From the IMG/VR virus record IMGVR_UViG_3300032046_000013, positions 22,228-86,227 of that record: a stretch of 64,000 nucleotides of DNA; one strand, 5' to 3'. Position numbers and translations under genes: made by a program. The number at the start of each line of letters is the position of its first letter. Within the stretch, counting starts at the first letter, position 1. This DNA comes from a virus. Shown piece by piece: positions 57,898 to 64,000 of this stretch. The notes beneath the pieces were generated by a model. It saw only the letters and a list, made by a program, of their open reading frames with translations. It made no database searches and was not told the origin of the DNA.

Positions 57898-58628
57898 TAT
57901 CTGCTCCTCTGGAGTTTAGAAATCGCTCGGTCTCCTGGAAACTCCGACCATTCCTGGCCATCAAGGAGTCGGCCAGCCCCATGCGGACCCCATTGCTTGA
58001 AAAAGAACGGGATGTGGCGTTTAACACACGCATCCCGGATTTCTCTCACCCACTCGGGTTTGCACTCTCTGGCTCCTGGCCCGGATTCGCCGCCGACCAC
58101 TACCCAGTCCATGCCTTCCAAGGCATGGGGCGGAATCCGACTGAGCAGGGGTTCGAGCGAGAGCCAGCGCACGGTGGCGGGGATTTTCCGAAGGATGGCA
58201 ATGCGCGGAGCGTTCCGTCCGTTCTCGACCGTCACCCCCATCCAGATATTTTGCGGCCACCAGCGGAGATCACCCAGCATCTGTGTCCGTTCAGGCCGTT
58301 TGGTCAGGACTTGATAAGTGTGCCGATGGCACACGACCATCGTGTGCCAGACATCGAAAACAAATCCCGGATGCACGTCTTCGTGGAAAATGTCGCTCAT
58401 AGAACAGACAAAGACTCGACGCGGCTTTTTCCAGTCGTAGGGGATGTCCAGGGTGTCCGGGTGCATCCTGACCGCAAACCCATCTTTGTAGTGCACCTGT
58501 CCCATTGCCTGGAGCCGGTGAGCCATGCGCTCGGCATAACAGTTGGCACAACCCTCGCTAATCTTCGTGCAGCCGGTGACGGGGTTCCAGGTCGCGTTCG
58601 TCCACGCAATTTTTGATTTATCTGCCAT
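57897..58628 (-). CDS. DUF5131 / phage Gp37-Gp68-like protein
   Basis: 243 aa. CTKISEGCANCYAE near the start and FVCSMSDIFHEDV, then LTKRPER and WVVVGGESG, are the marks of this family, which is distantly like radical SAM or TIM-barrel proteins. Common in phages and mobile elements; role not settled. ATG 58626-58628. Confidence 0.75.
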   Translation of the reverse strand: MADKSKIAWTNATWNPVTGCTKISEGCANCYAERMAHRLQAMGQVHYKDGFAVRMHPDTLDIPYDWKKPRRVFVCSMSDIFHEDVHPGFVFDVWHTMVVCHRHTYQVLTKRPERTQMLGDLRWWPQNIWMGVTVENGRNAPRIAILRKIPATVRWLSLEPLLSRIPPHALEGMDWVVVGGESGPGARECKPEWVREIRDACVKRHIPFFFKQWGPHGAGRLLDGQEWSEFPGDRAISKLQRSR

Positions 58629-58821
58629 GCTCTCTCCGCACCAAGGCGAATCCCCTCAATGGCATCAGCGGATGCAAGATCACTCGGAACTCCGCATCAC
58701 CGATCTGCACGATCTGCTCCCGTATCGGTTTTAGCAGTTTGTGCCAGCGGCGGAGTTCCGCCGTGTCGATCAGAAAGTCCCGATCACACTCGGTTCCAAA
58801 CTCCGTGCCGTCGTAGCTCAC
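58618..58821 (-). CDS. Unknown small protein
   Basis: 67 aa from GTG 58819-58821 (VSYDGTEFGTECDRDFLIDT), GTGA overlap with the gene upstream. Alpha/beta, no family. The longer frame to 58920 is rejected. Confidence 0.5.
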   Translation of the reverse strand: MSYDGTEFGTECDRDFLIDTAELRRWHKLLKPIREQIVQIGDAEFRVILHPLMPLRGFALVRREHGR

Positions 58822-59192
58822 GCAAGCACTACGAATTCCACGGTCACGGGATTTACCTGATCCGGGTTCGTAATATACAAATTCGGATCGTCCATCTCCG
58901 GTGAGTCCTGATTGATCCACAGAAATAAGTCTCGGACCTTGATCTGTGGCCCGTAGCCGTCAAATAGCCGGACATAGACCTCGGCAGAAGCTCGGAGCAT
59001 CAGAAGTTGGAATTCTCCTGCCGTCTCGTCCAGGACATCCACCGGATGATCCGCCGCCGCCGCTGGAAGTGAGAATTCCCCAGCGGATTCCGCCGTCACG
59101 GTCATCTGATCAACCGCAAGCGAGATCGTCCGGGTTAACAGGGTGCCCGAATACCGACTGATTGCCCCATCTACTTTAACTATTTCGGCCAT
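58818..59192 (-). CDS. Unknown beta-rich protein
   Basis: 124 aa (MAEIVKVDGAISRYSGTLLT), with AGGAGGAACTA upstream. Beta-strands throughout; could be a virion or decoration protein outside the main cluster. No family named. Confidence 0.5.
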   Translation of the reverse strand: MAEIVKVDGAISRYSGTLLTRTISLAVDQMTVTAESAGEFSLPAAAADHPVDVLDETAGEFQLLMLRASAEVYVRLFDGYGPQIKVRDLFLWINQDSPEMDDPNLYITNPDQVNPVTVEFVVLA

Positions 59193-59201
59193 TAGTTCCT
59201 C

Positions 59202-59414
59202 CTATTTGAGTTTTTTCTGAATCACCTCTCCGATGAGGTCACCCGCCAATTTTCGATGCGTTGGACAAAGCACGAGTTCGATTTCCAGGCTGTCATCATC
59301 TGGCTGCTGTTGATTCGTGTTGTAGCTGAGAAAGATTTGGAGCCAACGCCTGTTCATCGAGTTGGCCGAGACTTTACGCCCACAATGGGCGGCGTCACAT
59401 TGCTTGAGGTCCAA
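59202..59414 (-). CDS. Unknown small protein
   Basis: 70 aa from TTG 59412-59414 (LDLKQCDAAHCGRKVSANSM), with AGGAGGGTAAG upstream. C-terminal helix; CxxxxCG and CPTHR may bind zinc. The longer frame is rejected. Confidence 0.5.
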   Translation of the reverse strand: MDLKQCDAAHCGRKVSANSMNRRWLQIFLSYNTNQQQPDDDSLEIELVLCPTHRKLAGDLIGEVIQKKLK

Positions 59415-59415
59415 C

Positions 59416-59787
59416 TTACCCTCCTTCTGGACCCGAAAGGTCCTCCACTCGAGTTTTCTCCTGGTCGAACAGTGGACCGGGTTTGTCCAAAGTCCGAATC
59501 CGGTCCGAAATCTTATCGATCCGCTCGTCCAATTCGGCCAGAGTCTCATTCACGCTTTTGTTGTAGGTCCGCTTCGCATCCATTAGTTGCAATCGTTCCC
59601 GGATGACCCTTAGCAGTTCCTCCAACAGGGCTTCGCGTTTGGCCCGTTCCTCGGGTCCGAGCACATGCTTAACCACATCCTCGTCCTCGGCTAATTGCCG
59701 AAACACCGGATTGTCCAGGTCCCCGGGTCGCAATTCCGCGACGTTGCCACGGTATTCCACTGTCGTTTTCATCTTTTCCTCCGCCAT
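59416..59787 (-). CDS. Charged helical protein
   Basis: 123 aa from ATG 59785-59787 (MAEEKMKTTVEYRGNVAELR), with AAAGGAGAAGCTG upstream. Long charged helices (PEERAKREALLEELLRVIRE). Coiled-coil likely; function unknown. Confidence 0.5.
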   Translation of the reverse strand: MAEEKMKTTVEYRGNVAELRPGDLDNPVFRQLAEDEDVVKHVLGPEERAKREALLEELLRVIRERLQLMDAKRTYNKSVNETLAELDERIDKISDRIRTLDKPGPLFDQEKTRVEDLSGPEGG

Positions 59788-60152
59788 CAGCTTCTCCTTT
59801 TCTTTGCAATTCCTCCAATTCGTTTGCCCAAGTTCTCCCAAGATCGCCTGGGGTTGGTTCTCCGAAAAGCTTGGATGATATTCACGCTAGTTGCTTCGGC
59901 TTTGAACGAGAGTCGGAATGTCCAATTCGCAATCTTAGCTATGGATTTTGCAAATGCCTGGGCCTCTCGGAGATTCCGAAATCGATAACCATAATGGGGC
60001 ACGATCAGACCCGTGCCGATATGGGTGATGACCCAATCTGCATTATCGTTAAACATCCTACGATTGATCGCCAATCCTGGCACACCCGAATCGTAGGCCA
60101 TACCAGATTCTTGCCCGCCAGATCGCCGAACCGTAATCTGCATTTTAGTCAT
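59787..60152 (-). CDS. Unknown protein
   Basis: 121 aa (MTKMQITVRRSGGQESGMAY), with GAGATGAGGTTCAA upstream. Strand-turn-strand WVITHIGTGLIVPHYGYRFR, then a basic end RRTNPRRSWENLGKRIGG. Perhaps nucleic-acid binding. Confidence 0.5.
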   Translation of the reverse strand: MTKMQITVRRSGGQESGMAYDSGVPGLAINRRMFNDNADWVITHIGTGLIVPHYGYRFRNLREAQAFAKSIAKIANWTFRLSFKAEATSVNIIQAFRRTNPRRSWENLGKRIGGIAKKRRS

Positions 60153-60159
60153 TTGAACC

Positions 60160-60633
60160 TCATCTCATTCGAGAAACCACACCTGGAATCGAGAGCATCC
60201 ACACGATAGTATGCCCCTCCGCCGCGACCATCATCAGGATCATTTCTCCGCTAGTGTCCTGCCAGAAATAGCTACACGCATCGTAATCATAGTAGGTTGG
60301 AGAGTGAAAAGGATAAAGGCTTAAACTGTAGGCCAAGTGGTTTAACCCCTCACAGGTTTGGCGGTTCGTATAATGGGTGATCTCCGTTACTCCAAATAAT
60401 TCCCGAGTATCGGGCGTAAAAGAAAATATTACCACCCTTTTGCCAGACTGATTGGTGGTAATGTAGCGCACACTATTACGGTCAATCCATTCAAGTTTGT
60501 ATTTGGCTAAACATGCGGATTCGACTACGGCTTTCGGACTCATGCCCCATCGAGTGCAAAAATACCCATCTATTGGGCCAGCCCATACTGGATTGGCGAT
60601 GAGCACCAATAAAATGACTAGCAAACGTTTCAC
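60160..60633 (-). CDS. Exported protein of unknown role
   Basis: 157 aa from GTG 60631-60633 (VKRLLVILLVLIANPVWAGP), a clear signal peptide ending at A-G; GGAGGGAAAAACT precedes it. The mature part has four Cys (YFC...SAC...QTC...DAC), probably two disulphides. Could be secreted to the periplasm, e.g. against superinfection; role unknown. Confidence 0.6.
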   Translation of the reverse strand: MKRLLVILLVLIANPVWAGPIDGYFCTRWGMSPKAVVESACLAKYKLEWIDRNSVRYITTNQSGKRVVIFSFTPDTRELFGVTEITHYTNRQTCEGLNHLAYSLSLYPFHSPTYYDYDACSYFWQDTSGEMILMMVAAEGHTIVWMLSIPGVVSRMR

Positions 60634-61169
60634 AGTTTTTCCTCCCTTACGAATTCGTAAACCTGGACCTCTGGGTTCAAATGCCAAGCATAGTCCCATT
60701 TCTTTTGATGCTTACGTTTGCGGTAGATCGGGGCCACATTATCATCCGGGCTACGTGGGTGCGGACACATTTCTTTCGGGGCAGGTGGATACAAGGAATG
60801 CCACACAATTTTGAATACATCACAGTATCCTGTTTTGCCATTAGACATAAGTGTTGTCATTCCCTCTGCTTGGGCTTCGACCTCCGTAATCTCCTGCACT
60901 CGCTGAGTCCGCACCGCCGTGATCTTGATATAATACCGAGTCAACTTCCGGGGCATGAACATCGCGGGTTGTCGTCTCCATTTCTCCTCGTTGATATTAG
61001 GTATAGGGGAAAAAAGGCTTGCGAGTGATCTACGTTTCCACCATTGTTCTTTTACATACAGCACTTCCCCGACCTTATGGGGCCAATTCGAGATCATCCT
61101 CCGGGTCTGGGTCTTGCGGCCCTCAGCGATAGCCTGCACCATGTCTGGCTGAAACGAGATACCACGCAT
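60630..61169 (-). CDS. ASCH-domain-like protein
   Basis: 179 aa. The opening MRGISFQPDMVQAIAEGRKTQTRR is the usual start of phage ASCH-type proteins, which are thought to bind RNA or modified bases. ATGA overlap with the gene upstream and next gene. Function by family only. Confidence 0.65.
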   Translation of the reverse strand: MRGISFQPDMVQAIAEGRKTQTRRMISNWPHKVGEVLYVKEQWWKRRSLASLFSPIPNINEEKWRRQPAMFMPRKLTRYYIKITAVRTQRVQEITEVEAQAEGMTTLMSNGKTGYCDVFKIVWHSLYPPAPKEMCPHPRSPDDNVAPIYRKRKHQKKWDYAWHLNPEVQVYEFVREEKL

Positions 61170-62017
61170 TATTCTGCCTCTCGCACATTAGCCTGGACAA
61201 ACGCACTGATGACGGCTTCCTGGATTGCCTGGACGATCAACTTAATTACTTTATGACGAAAAGGACGATCAGGCATCTCGCATTGGTCTGCCACATTTCG
61301 GGCGCGATCATCTGGTGTTGGGTGTAGAGCCAGCACTTCTTCCGCTGACTTTTGGGCAACCAATGATCTCTTGGATATCAGTTCCCGGATTGAAGGTAGA
61401 ACTTGGGTAACTTCTGTCGCGGCTTTCTCGGCCCATCTGATCTCAGCTTCAATAAGCATACCCAAGTTTGGACCATCTTTGGCAGGTTTGTATGAATTAT
61501 CCAGCTTCTTGAAAATCCGAGCCACACGGTCCTGTGGAGTCAGGGAACGACGTGGAGTATCGGAGAGAAAGCCAGGAATAGTCGGACCCAGTTTGTGCAG
61601 AGTTCCCAAACTTGGATCAACCGTGCTTTGCCTAATCGCATCAGAGACTTCGCCGATCTCCGATGATGACCATTTATGGGTGGCAATCACCGGGGGTTCC
61701 CACTCGGCCAACAGAGTCATTCCGATCAGCAAGTAATTCACTGCATCGGCAAAACGAGAAGTTAGGGACTCCGAAGCCAAGGTCCGAGTATTCACCCAAG
61801 TCTGGATCGCCATGATCTGTTTCATCAGGTATATCCACCATACATCCATCGCATCGAGACCCCGGCCTTGCATTGTCTCGGCCAATGCCTTAAAGTTCGA
61901 GTTCGCGTCGACTACCGAGAGTCCCGCGCAATAATCCCGGCCTTTGGTTTCCATGAGGGGAAAGCACTGAGTTTCCAGAAATGCCTTGATCAGTTTCAGC
62001 CGATCTTCGGAAGTCAT
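61169..62017 (-). CDS. Unknown helical protein
   Basis: 282 aa from ATG 62015-62017 (MTSEDRLKLIKAFLETQCFP), with AAGGAAAGGATAATT upstream. Long helices; RDYCAGLSVVDANSNFKALA is a motif I have seen in phage proteins without known function. The right end of the tnpA element is 65 nt upstream. Confidence 0.55.
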   Translation of the reverse strand: MTSEDRLKLIKAFLETQCFPLMETKGRDYCAGLSVVDANSNFKALAETMQGRGLDAMDVWWIYLMKQIMAIQTWVNTRTLASESLTSRFADAVNYLLIGMTLLAEWEPPVIATHKWSSSEIGEVSDAIRQSTVDPSLGTLHKLGPTIPGFLSDTPRRSLTPQDRVARIFKKLDNSYKPAKDGPNLGMLIEAEIRWAEKAATEVTQVLPSIRELISKRSLVAQKSAEEVLALHPTPDDRARNVADQCEMPDRPFRHKVIKLIVQAIQEAVISAFVQANVREAE

Positions 62018-62115
62018 AATTATCCTTTCCTTATGTCCTGGAAATTTTCGGGTGTCCAGAACACTTTCCAGCGATTTCGATGTCAACTACCCCTCCCCTA
62101 AAGGGGAAGGGCTTG

Positions 62116-62339
62116 TAGCAGAAGCGGATCACGGCCCGGCATTCCGGGAACTCAGCCCGAACCTGCGTCAGTTCCTTTTGCTGATCCAGATAGCTGACCT
62201 TTTCCTGGTGCTGGTGTGCGAGTTTCCTCTGTTCCAGGGCCGCGTTATAAACCCGGCGACAAGCCTCCAACCAGGACTCCAACTGCACAACCTGATCGCC
62301 GTAGGGGTAGATTCGATATTGGTAAGTCAGTTTAGGCAT
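62116..62339 (-). pseudogene. tnpB: N-terminal remnant of tnpB
   Basis: About 75 residues (MPKLTYQYRIYPYGDQVVQL, then ESWLEACRRVYNAALEQR) match the first part of TnpB; the rest, including RuvC and the omega-RNA core, has been deleted up to the right end. Starts within the tnpA stop (ATG/TAA overlap). Confidence 0.8.
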
Positions 62340-62745
62340 TCTGTTTCTGCCGCTTAATGTATTCGAGCACCACGGCCTGGGACATATCCCCGACCGATCC
62401 GATGTAGTAAGAAGGATTCCACAAGTGCTCGCTTCCCCTCATACCCCGTCGAAATCCAGGATTCTCGTAGAGGAAAATGCGGGAGGCCGCGCCTTTGAGA
62501 ATGCGAACGATGTTGGCCGGACTCATGGATGGCGGTGCACCCACGAAGCAATGCACATGATCGGCCATGACCTCTAACTGTTGCAGATCAAGCCGATGTG
62601 CCGTCGCAACTCGGTGTAAAACTTCCTGCATCTTCTGATCCCACGGGGATACCAACCATTGCCTCCGATACTTGGTGCACCATACAAGATGATAACCGAG
62701 CTTATAAACCGCATTGCAAGTGGACTTTTGCCCTTCCGACCTCAT
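62332..62745 (-). CDS. tnpA: IS200/IS605 Y1 transposase TnpA
   Basis: 137 aa from ATG 62743-62745 (MRSEGQKSTCNAVYKLGYHL). HUH motif DHVHCF (His63 and His65) and catalytic Tyr in SYYIGSVGD (113-114). Complete. It works as a dimer on single-stranded hairpin ends by Tyr attack, without target duplication. The likely donor of transposition for the other three elements. Confidence 0.9.
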   Translation of the reverse strand: MRSEGQKSTCNAVYKLGYHLVWCTKYRRQWLVSPWDQKMQEVLHRVATAHRLDLQQLEVMADHVHCFVGAPPSMSPANIVRILKGAASRIFLYENPGFRRGMRGSEHLWNPSYYIGSVGDMSQAVVLEYIKRQKQNA

Positions 62746-62751
62746 ACCATA

Positions 62752-62780
62752 ATGATACCACGCTTGGAACCGGATATCAA
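62752..62780 (-). promoter_or_regulatory. tnpA promoter
   Basis: TTGATA (62780-62775) and TATCAT (62757-62752) with 17 nt between; only 6 nt from -10 to the ATG, so the transcript is probably leaderless, as for tnpB. Confidence 0.65.
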
Positions 62781-62800
62781 GAATTATTTTTACCCCCTCT

Positions 62801-63280
62801 TCAAAGAGGGGGATCGTATGCCTCCTCAACCGCCTCGTTAACCAATTGGTCTGCCTCATCTAGTTTCGCTGGTCCCCAGGGGCCGTCTTTGTCCTCTGGG
62901 CTTGCTTCCGGGGTTGCAGGTTCGGAATCAAGGCCAATGTCTAAACCCAAGTTTTTCAACCTCGCTTGATGCAGGTTGCTTGGACCGAAGTCGGGCAATC
63001 CCGGTAACGCTTCAAGGAGAGCTTCGGTTAGCGGGTCTGGTGGTTTACTTTCAGAATCAAAAACATTATGTTTTTCCAATAGATGCCAGACAAATAATAT
63101 GGATGTCAACCCCCCAAATAATACTACCACGCCTATTTCTAATTTGGTATTGAAGTCCATTATTTTAACCTTATCCAAGCCTTTACTGGCTAGATTCCAA
63201 AGAGCTATCAATGTTGCCGGGAATGCTAGTATGCCATCTATTGCGGCAATCCACGATAGCCATGCTGGTGGTCTTTTCAT
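62801..63280 (-). CDS. Small membrane protein, C-terminus cut by IS
   Basis: 159 aa, two hydrophobic segments (WIAAIDGILAFPATLIALWN and GVVVLFGGLTSILFVWHLLE), then a soluble tail. Its last residues (YDPPL) and stop are made by the left end of the tnpA element, so the original C-terminus is lost. Possibly a superinfection or lysis protein; not recognised. Confidence 0.55.
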   Translation of the reverse strand: MKRPPAWLSWIAAIDGILAFPATLIALWNLASKGLDKVKIMDFNTKLEIGVVVLFGGLTSILFVWHLLEKHNVFDSESKPPDPLTEALLEALPGLPDFGPSNLHQARLKNLGLDIGLDSEPATPEASPEDKDGPWGPAKLDEADQLVNEAVEEAYDPPL

Positions 63281-63449
63281 CTTTCCTCACCCCCACTTGC
63301 GAATGAGGAAAACTACCACAAAGCCGCACCAGTTTCAACTTTTCACCCCCTGCTTTGCTAAATACATAATTCCGTTCCATAATATATCTATCCTGTGCTT
63401 TCCTTGAATTTCCATTTGAAGATGAACCAATCTCAAGTTCATTATTCAT
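63183..63449 (-). CDS. Possible small protein
   Basis: 88 aa (MNNELEIGSSSNGNSRKAQD), overlapping the next gene by about 100 nt in another frame. Low support: an AT-rich frame without a clear family. It may end earlier in reality. Confidence 0.25.
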   Translation of the reverse strand: MNNELEIGSSSNGNSRKAQDRYIMERNYVFSKAGGEKLKLVRLCGSFPHSQVGVRKDEKTTSMAIVDCRNRWHTSIPGNIDSSLESSQ

Positions 63450-63552
63450 CGGCAGATTGCTCGACAAGTTGGGGATCACCCTCAACTTCCGCGCCTTTTC
63501 TCAGTTGGGCAGTAGTGATCTGCAGAATCTCAATCAGTCGCTGGATGTTCAT
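63442..63552 (-). CDS. Very small helical protein
   Basis: 36 aa (MNIQRLIEILQITTAQLRKG), ATG 63550-63552, with GGAAGGAGCGG upstream. Coupled to the nuclease-like gene. Role unknown. Confidence 0.45.
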   Translation of the reverse strand: MNIQRLIEILQITTAQLRKGAEVEGDPQLVEQSADE

Positions 63553-64000
63553 CATCCGCTCCTTCCTCGGCTCCACGGAATTGGAACCATGTTTCTTGCT
63601 TCTTCACCACCAGTTTCTCCACGGCTTCCCACAGAGACTTATTGCCTTTGCACAAGCGTTTCAAATCCGTGACGCTCATGCCTAGCGAATCCCAAAGCCG
63701 AGTCCGATCCACGCCCTGGGCGATTAGCATCTCGACCACGATTTGAACATCCCGGACACTTTTTTTCTCATGGAGGAAAAATCCCAGGGTTTCGTTCCCG
63801 ACCTGAATTGAACCTCCAAGTTCGACCTCGGTTTTCAATTCGGCCCTTAATCGATTCACCGCCTGTTCCAGGACTTTTAACTGTCCAGCCCTAGCTACTC
63901 GGTCTCCCGTTTTTTCCAAGGTTTTGGGGCAATCCACGGGGAACCGACACCGCTGGCAGACCCTCCCGGGCTGGGGTAGCCACCCTGCCATCGCCTGAAT
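63530..64000 (-). CDS. C-terminal part of a Cas4/RecB-like nuclease
   Basis: Open to the window edge; the start lies outside. WLPQPGRVCQRCRFPVDCP is the Cys-rich end of the 4Fe-4S Cas4/AddB/RecB-like nucleases (three Cys visible; the fourth would be further upstream). The following ~120 residues are helical and include LKRLCKGNKSLWEAVEKLVV. Likely a DNA-end processing enzyme. Only part is seen, so the active site cannot be checked. Confidence 0.5.
   Translation of the reverse strand: MQAMAGWLPQPGRVCQRCRFPVDCPKTLEKTGDRVARAGQLKVLEQAVNRLRAELKTEVELGGSIQVGNETLGFFLHEKKSVRDVQIVVEMLIAQGVDRTRLWDSLGMSVTDLKRLCKGNKSLWEAVEKLVVKKQETWFQFRGAEEGADDEHPATD

Larger units (their letters stand above)
62082..62812 (-). 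mobile_element. tnpA element with truncated tnpB
   Basis: Right end 62082-62118 (37 nt, ends GTAGTTGAC), left hairpin 62793-62812 (CCCCCTC...GAGGGGG). Holds a complete tnpA and only the first ~70 codons of tnpB, joined directly to the right end by a deletion. This is the only visible transposase source for all four elements. Confidence 0.85.

Noticed and set aside
62031-62115. Extension of the tnpB fragment past the right end as real protein
   Set aside because: It reads through the right end into flanking phage sequence.

Overview
The window is part of the genome of a large tailed phage with a contractile tail (a myovirus), probably from environmental or metagenomic DNA. The evidence is a contiguous virion module: tail tube and sheath, fibre and baseplate proteins, an HK97-fold major capsid protein, a portal, and both terminase subunits. 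The genes are packed tightly, with ATGA, GTGA or TAATG start/stop overlaps, strong Shine-Dalgarno sites and the standard genetic code. The host cannot be named. The sigma70-like promoters inside the insertion sequences point to an ordinary bacterium.

Layout. 1-16.0 kb (minus strand): tail and head genes, read from the capsid-assembly proteins (15.99 kb) through the major capsid protein (12.2-11.2 kb) to sheath, tube and a partial next gene at position 1. Two IsrB-type RNA-guided nuclease elements (4035-5311 and 6059-7362) sit between tail genes. An orphan IS end or omega-RNA-like relic lies at about 10.97-11.17 kb. 16.2-21.76 kb (plus strand): a block of small, mostly unrecognised genes that look early, including a 27-bp tandem-repeat gene, an HEXXH protein, a phage N6-adenine methylase inserted into a broken gene, and a nucleotidyltransferase. 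It ends at a long inverted repeat where the two blocks converge. 21.8-46.5 kb (minus): a packaging and head block with TerS, a large terminase split into ATPase and nuclease genes 1.8 kb apart, very large modular proteins (up to 1538 aa), and a portal carrying a LAGLIDADG intein. 46.6-64 kb (minus): accessory genes and DNA metabolism. These include a cytosine methylase with a long second reading frame, a D12-type adenine methylase, a methylase fused to an Mrr-like nuclease domain, a replication-like protein, an SbcC/RecF-like ATPase, a HTH regulator, a TnpB element, a TnpA element with a truncated tnpB, a DUF5131-type gene, an ASCH-like gene and a Cas4/RecB-like C-terminus at the window edge.

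Most notable system: four IS200/IS605-family insertions (two isrB, one tnpB, one tnpA with a remnant tnpB) share nearly the same 37-nt right end. This suggests that one TnpA could move a family of RNA-guided nucleases that sit between phage genes. The isrB genes run opposite to tnpB relative to the ends, so that in all three nuclease elements the guide would come from the right-end flank.

How the genes work together: the head and tail blocks may be driven from two copies of a 49-nt element, one in front of the capsid-assembly genes and one in front of terS. At least four DNA methylases suggest strong restriction pressure or competition. Several proteins between portal and terminase share mobile domains and a recurring RK(T/V/H/I)(A/G/S) motif. 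This looks like a set of modular virion-interior proteins, but their function is unknown.
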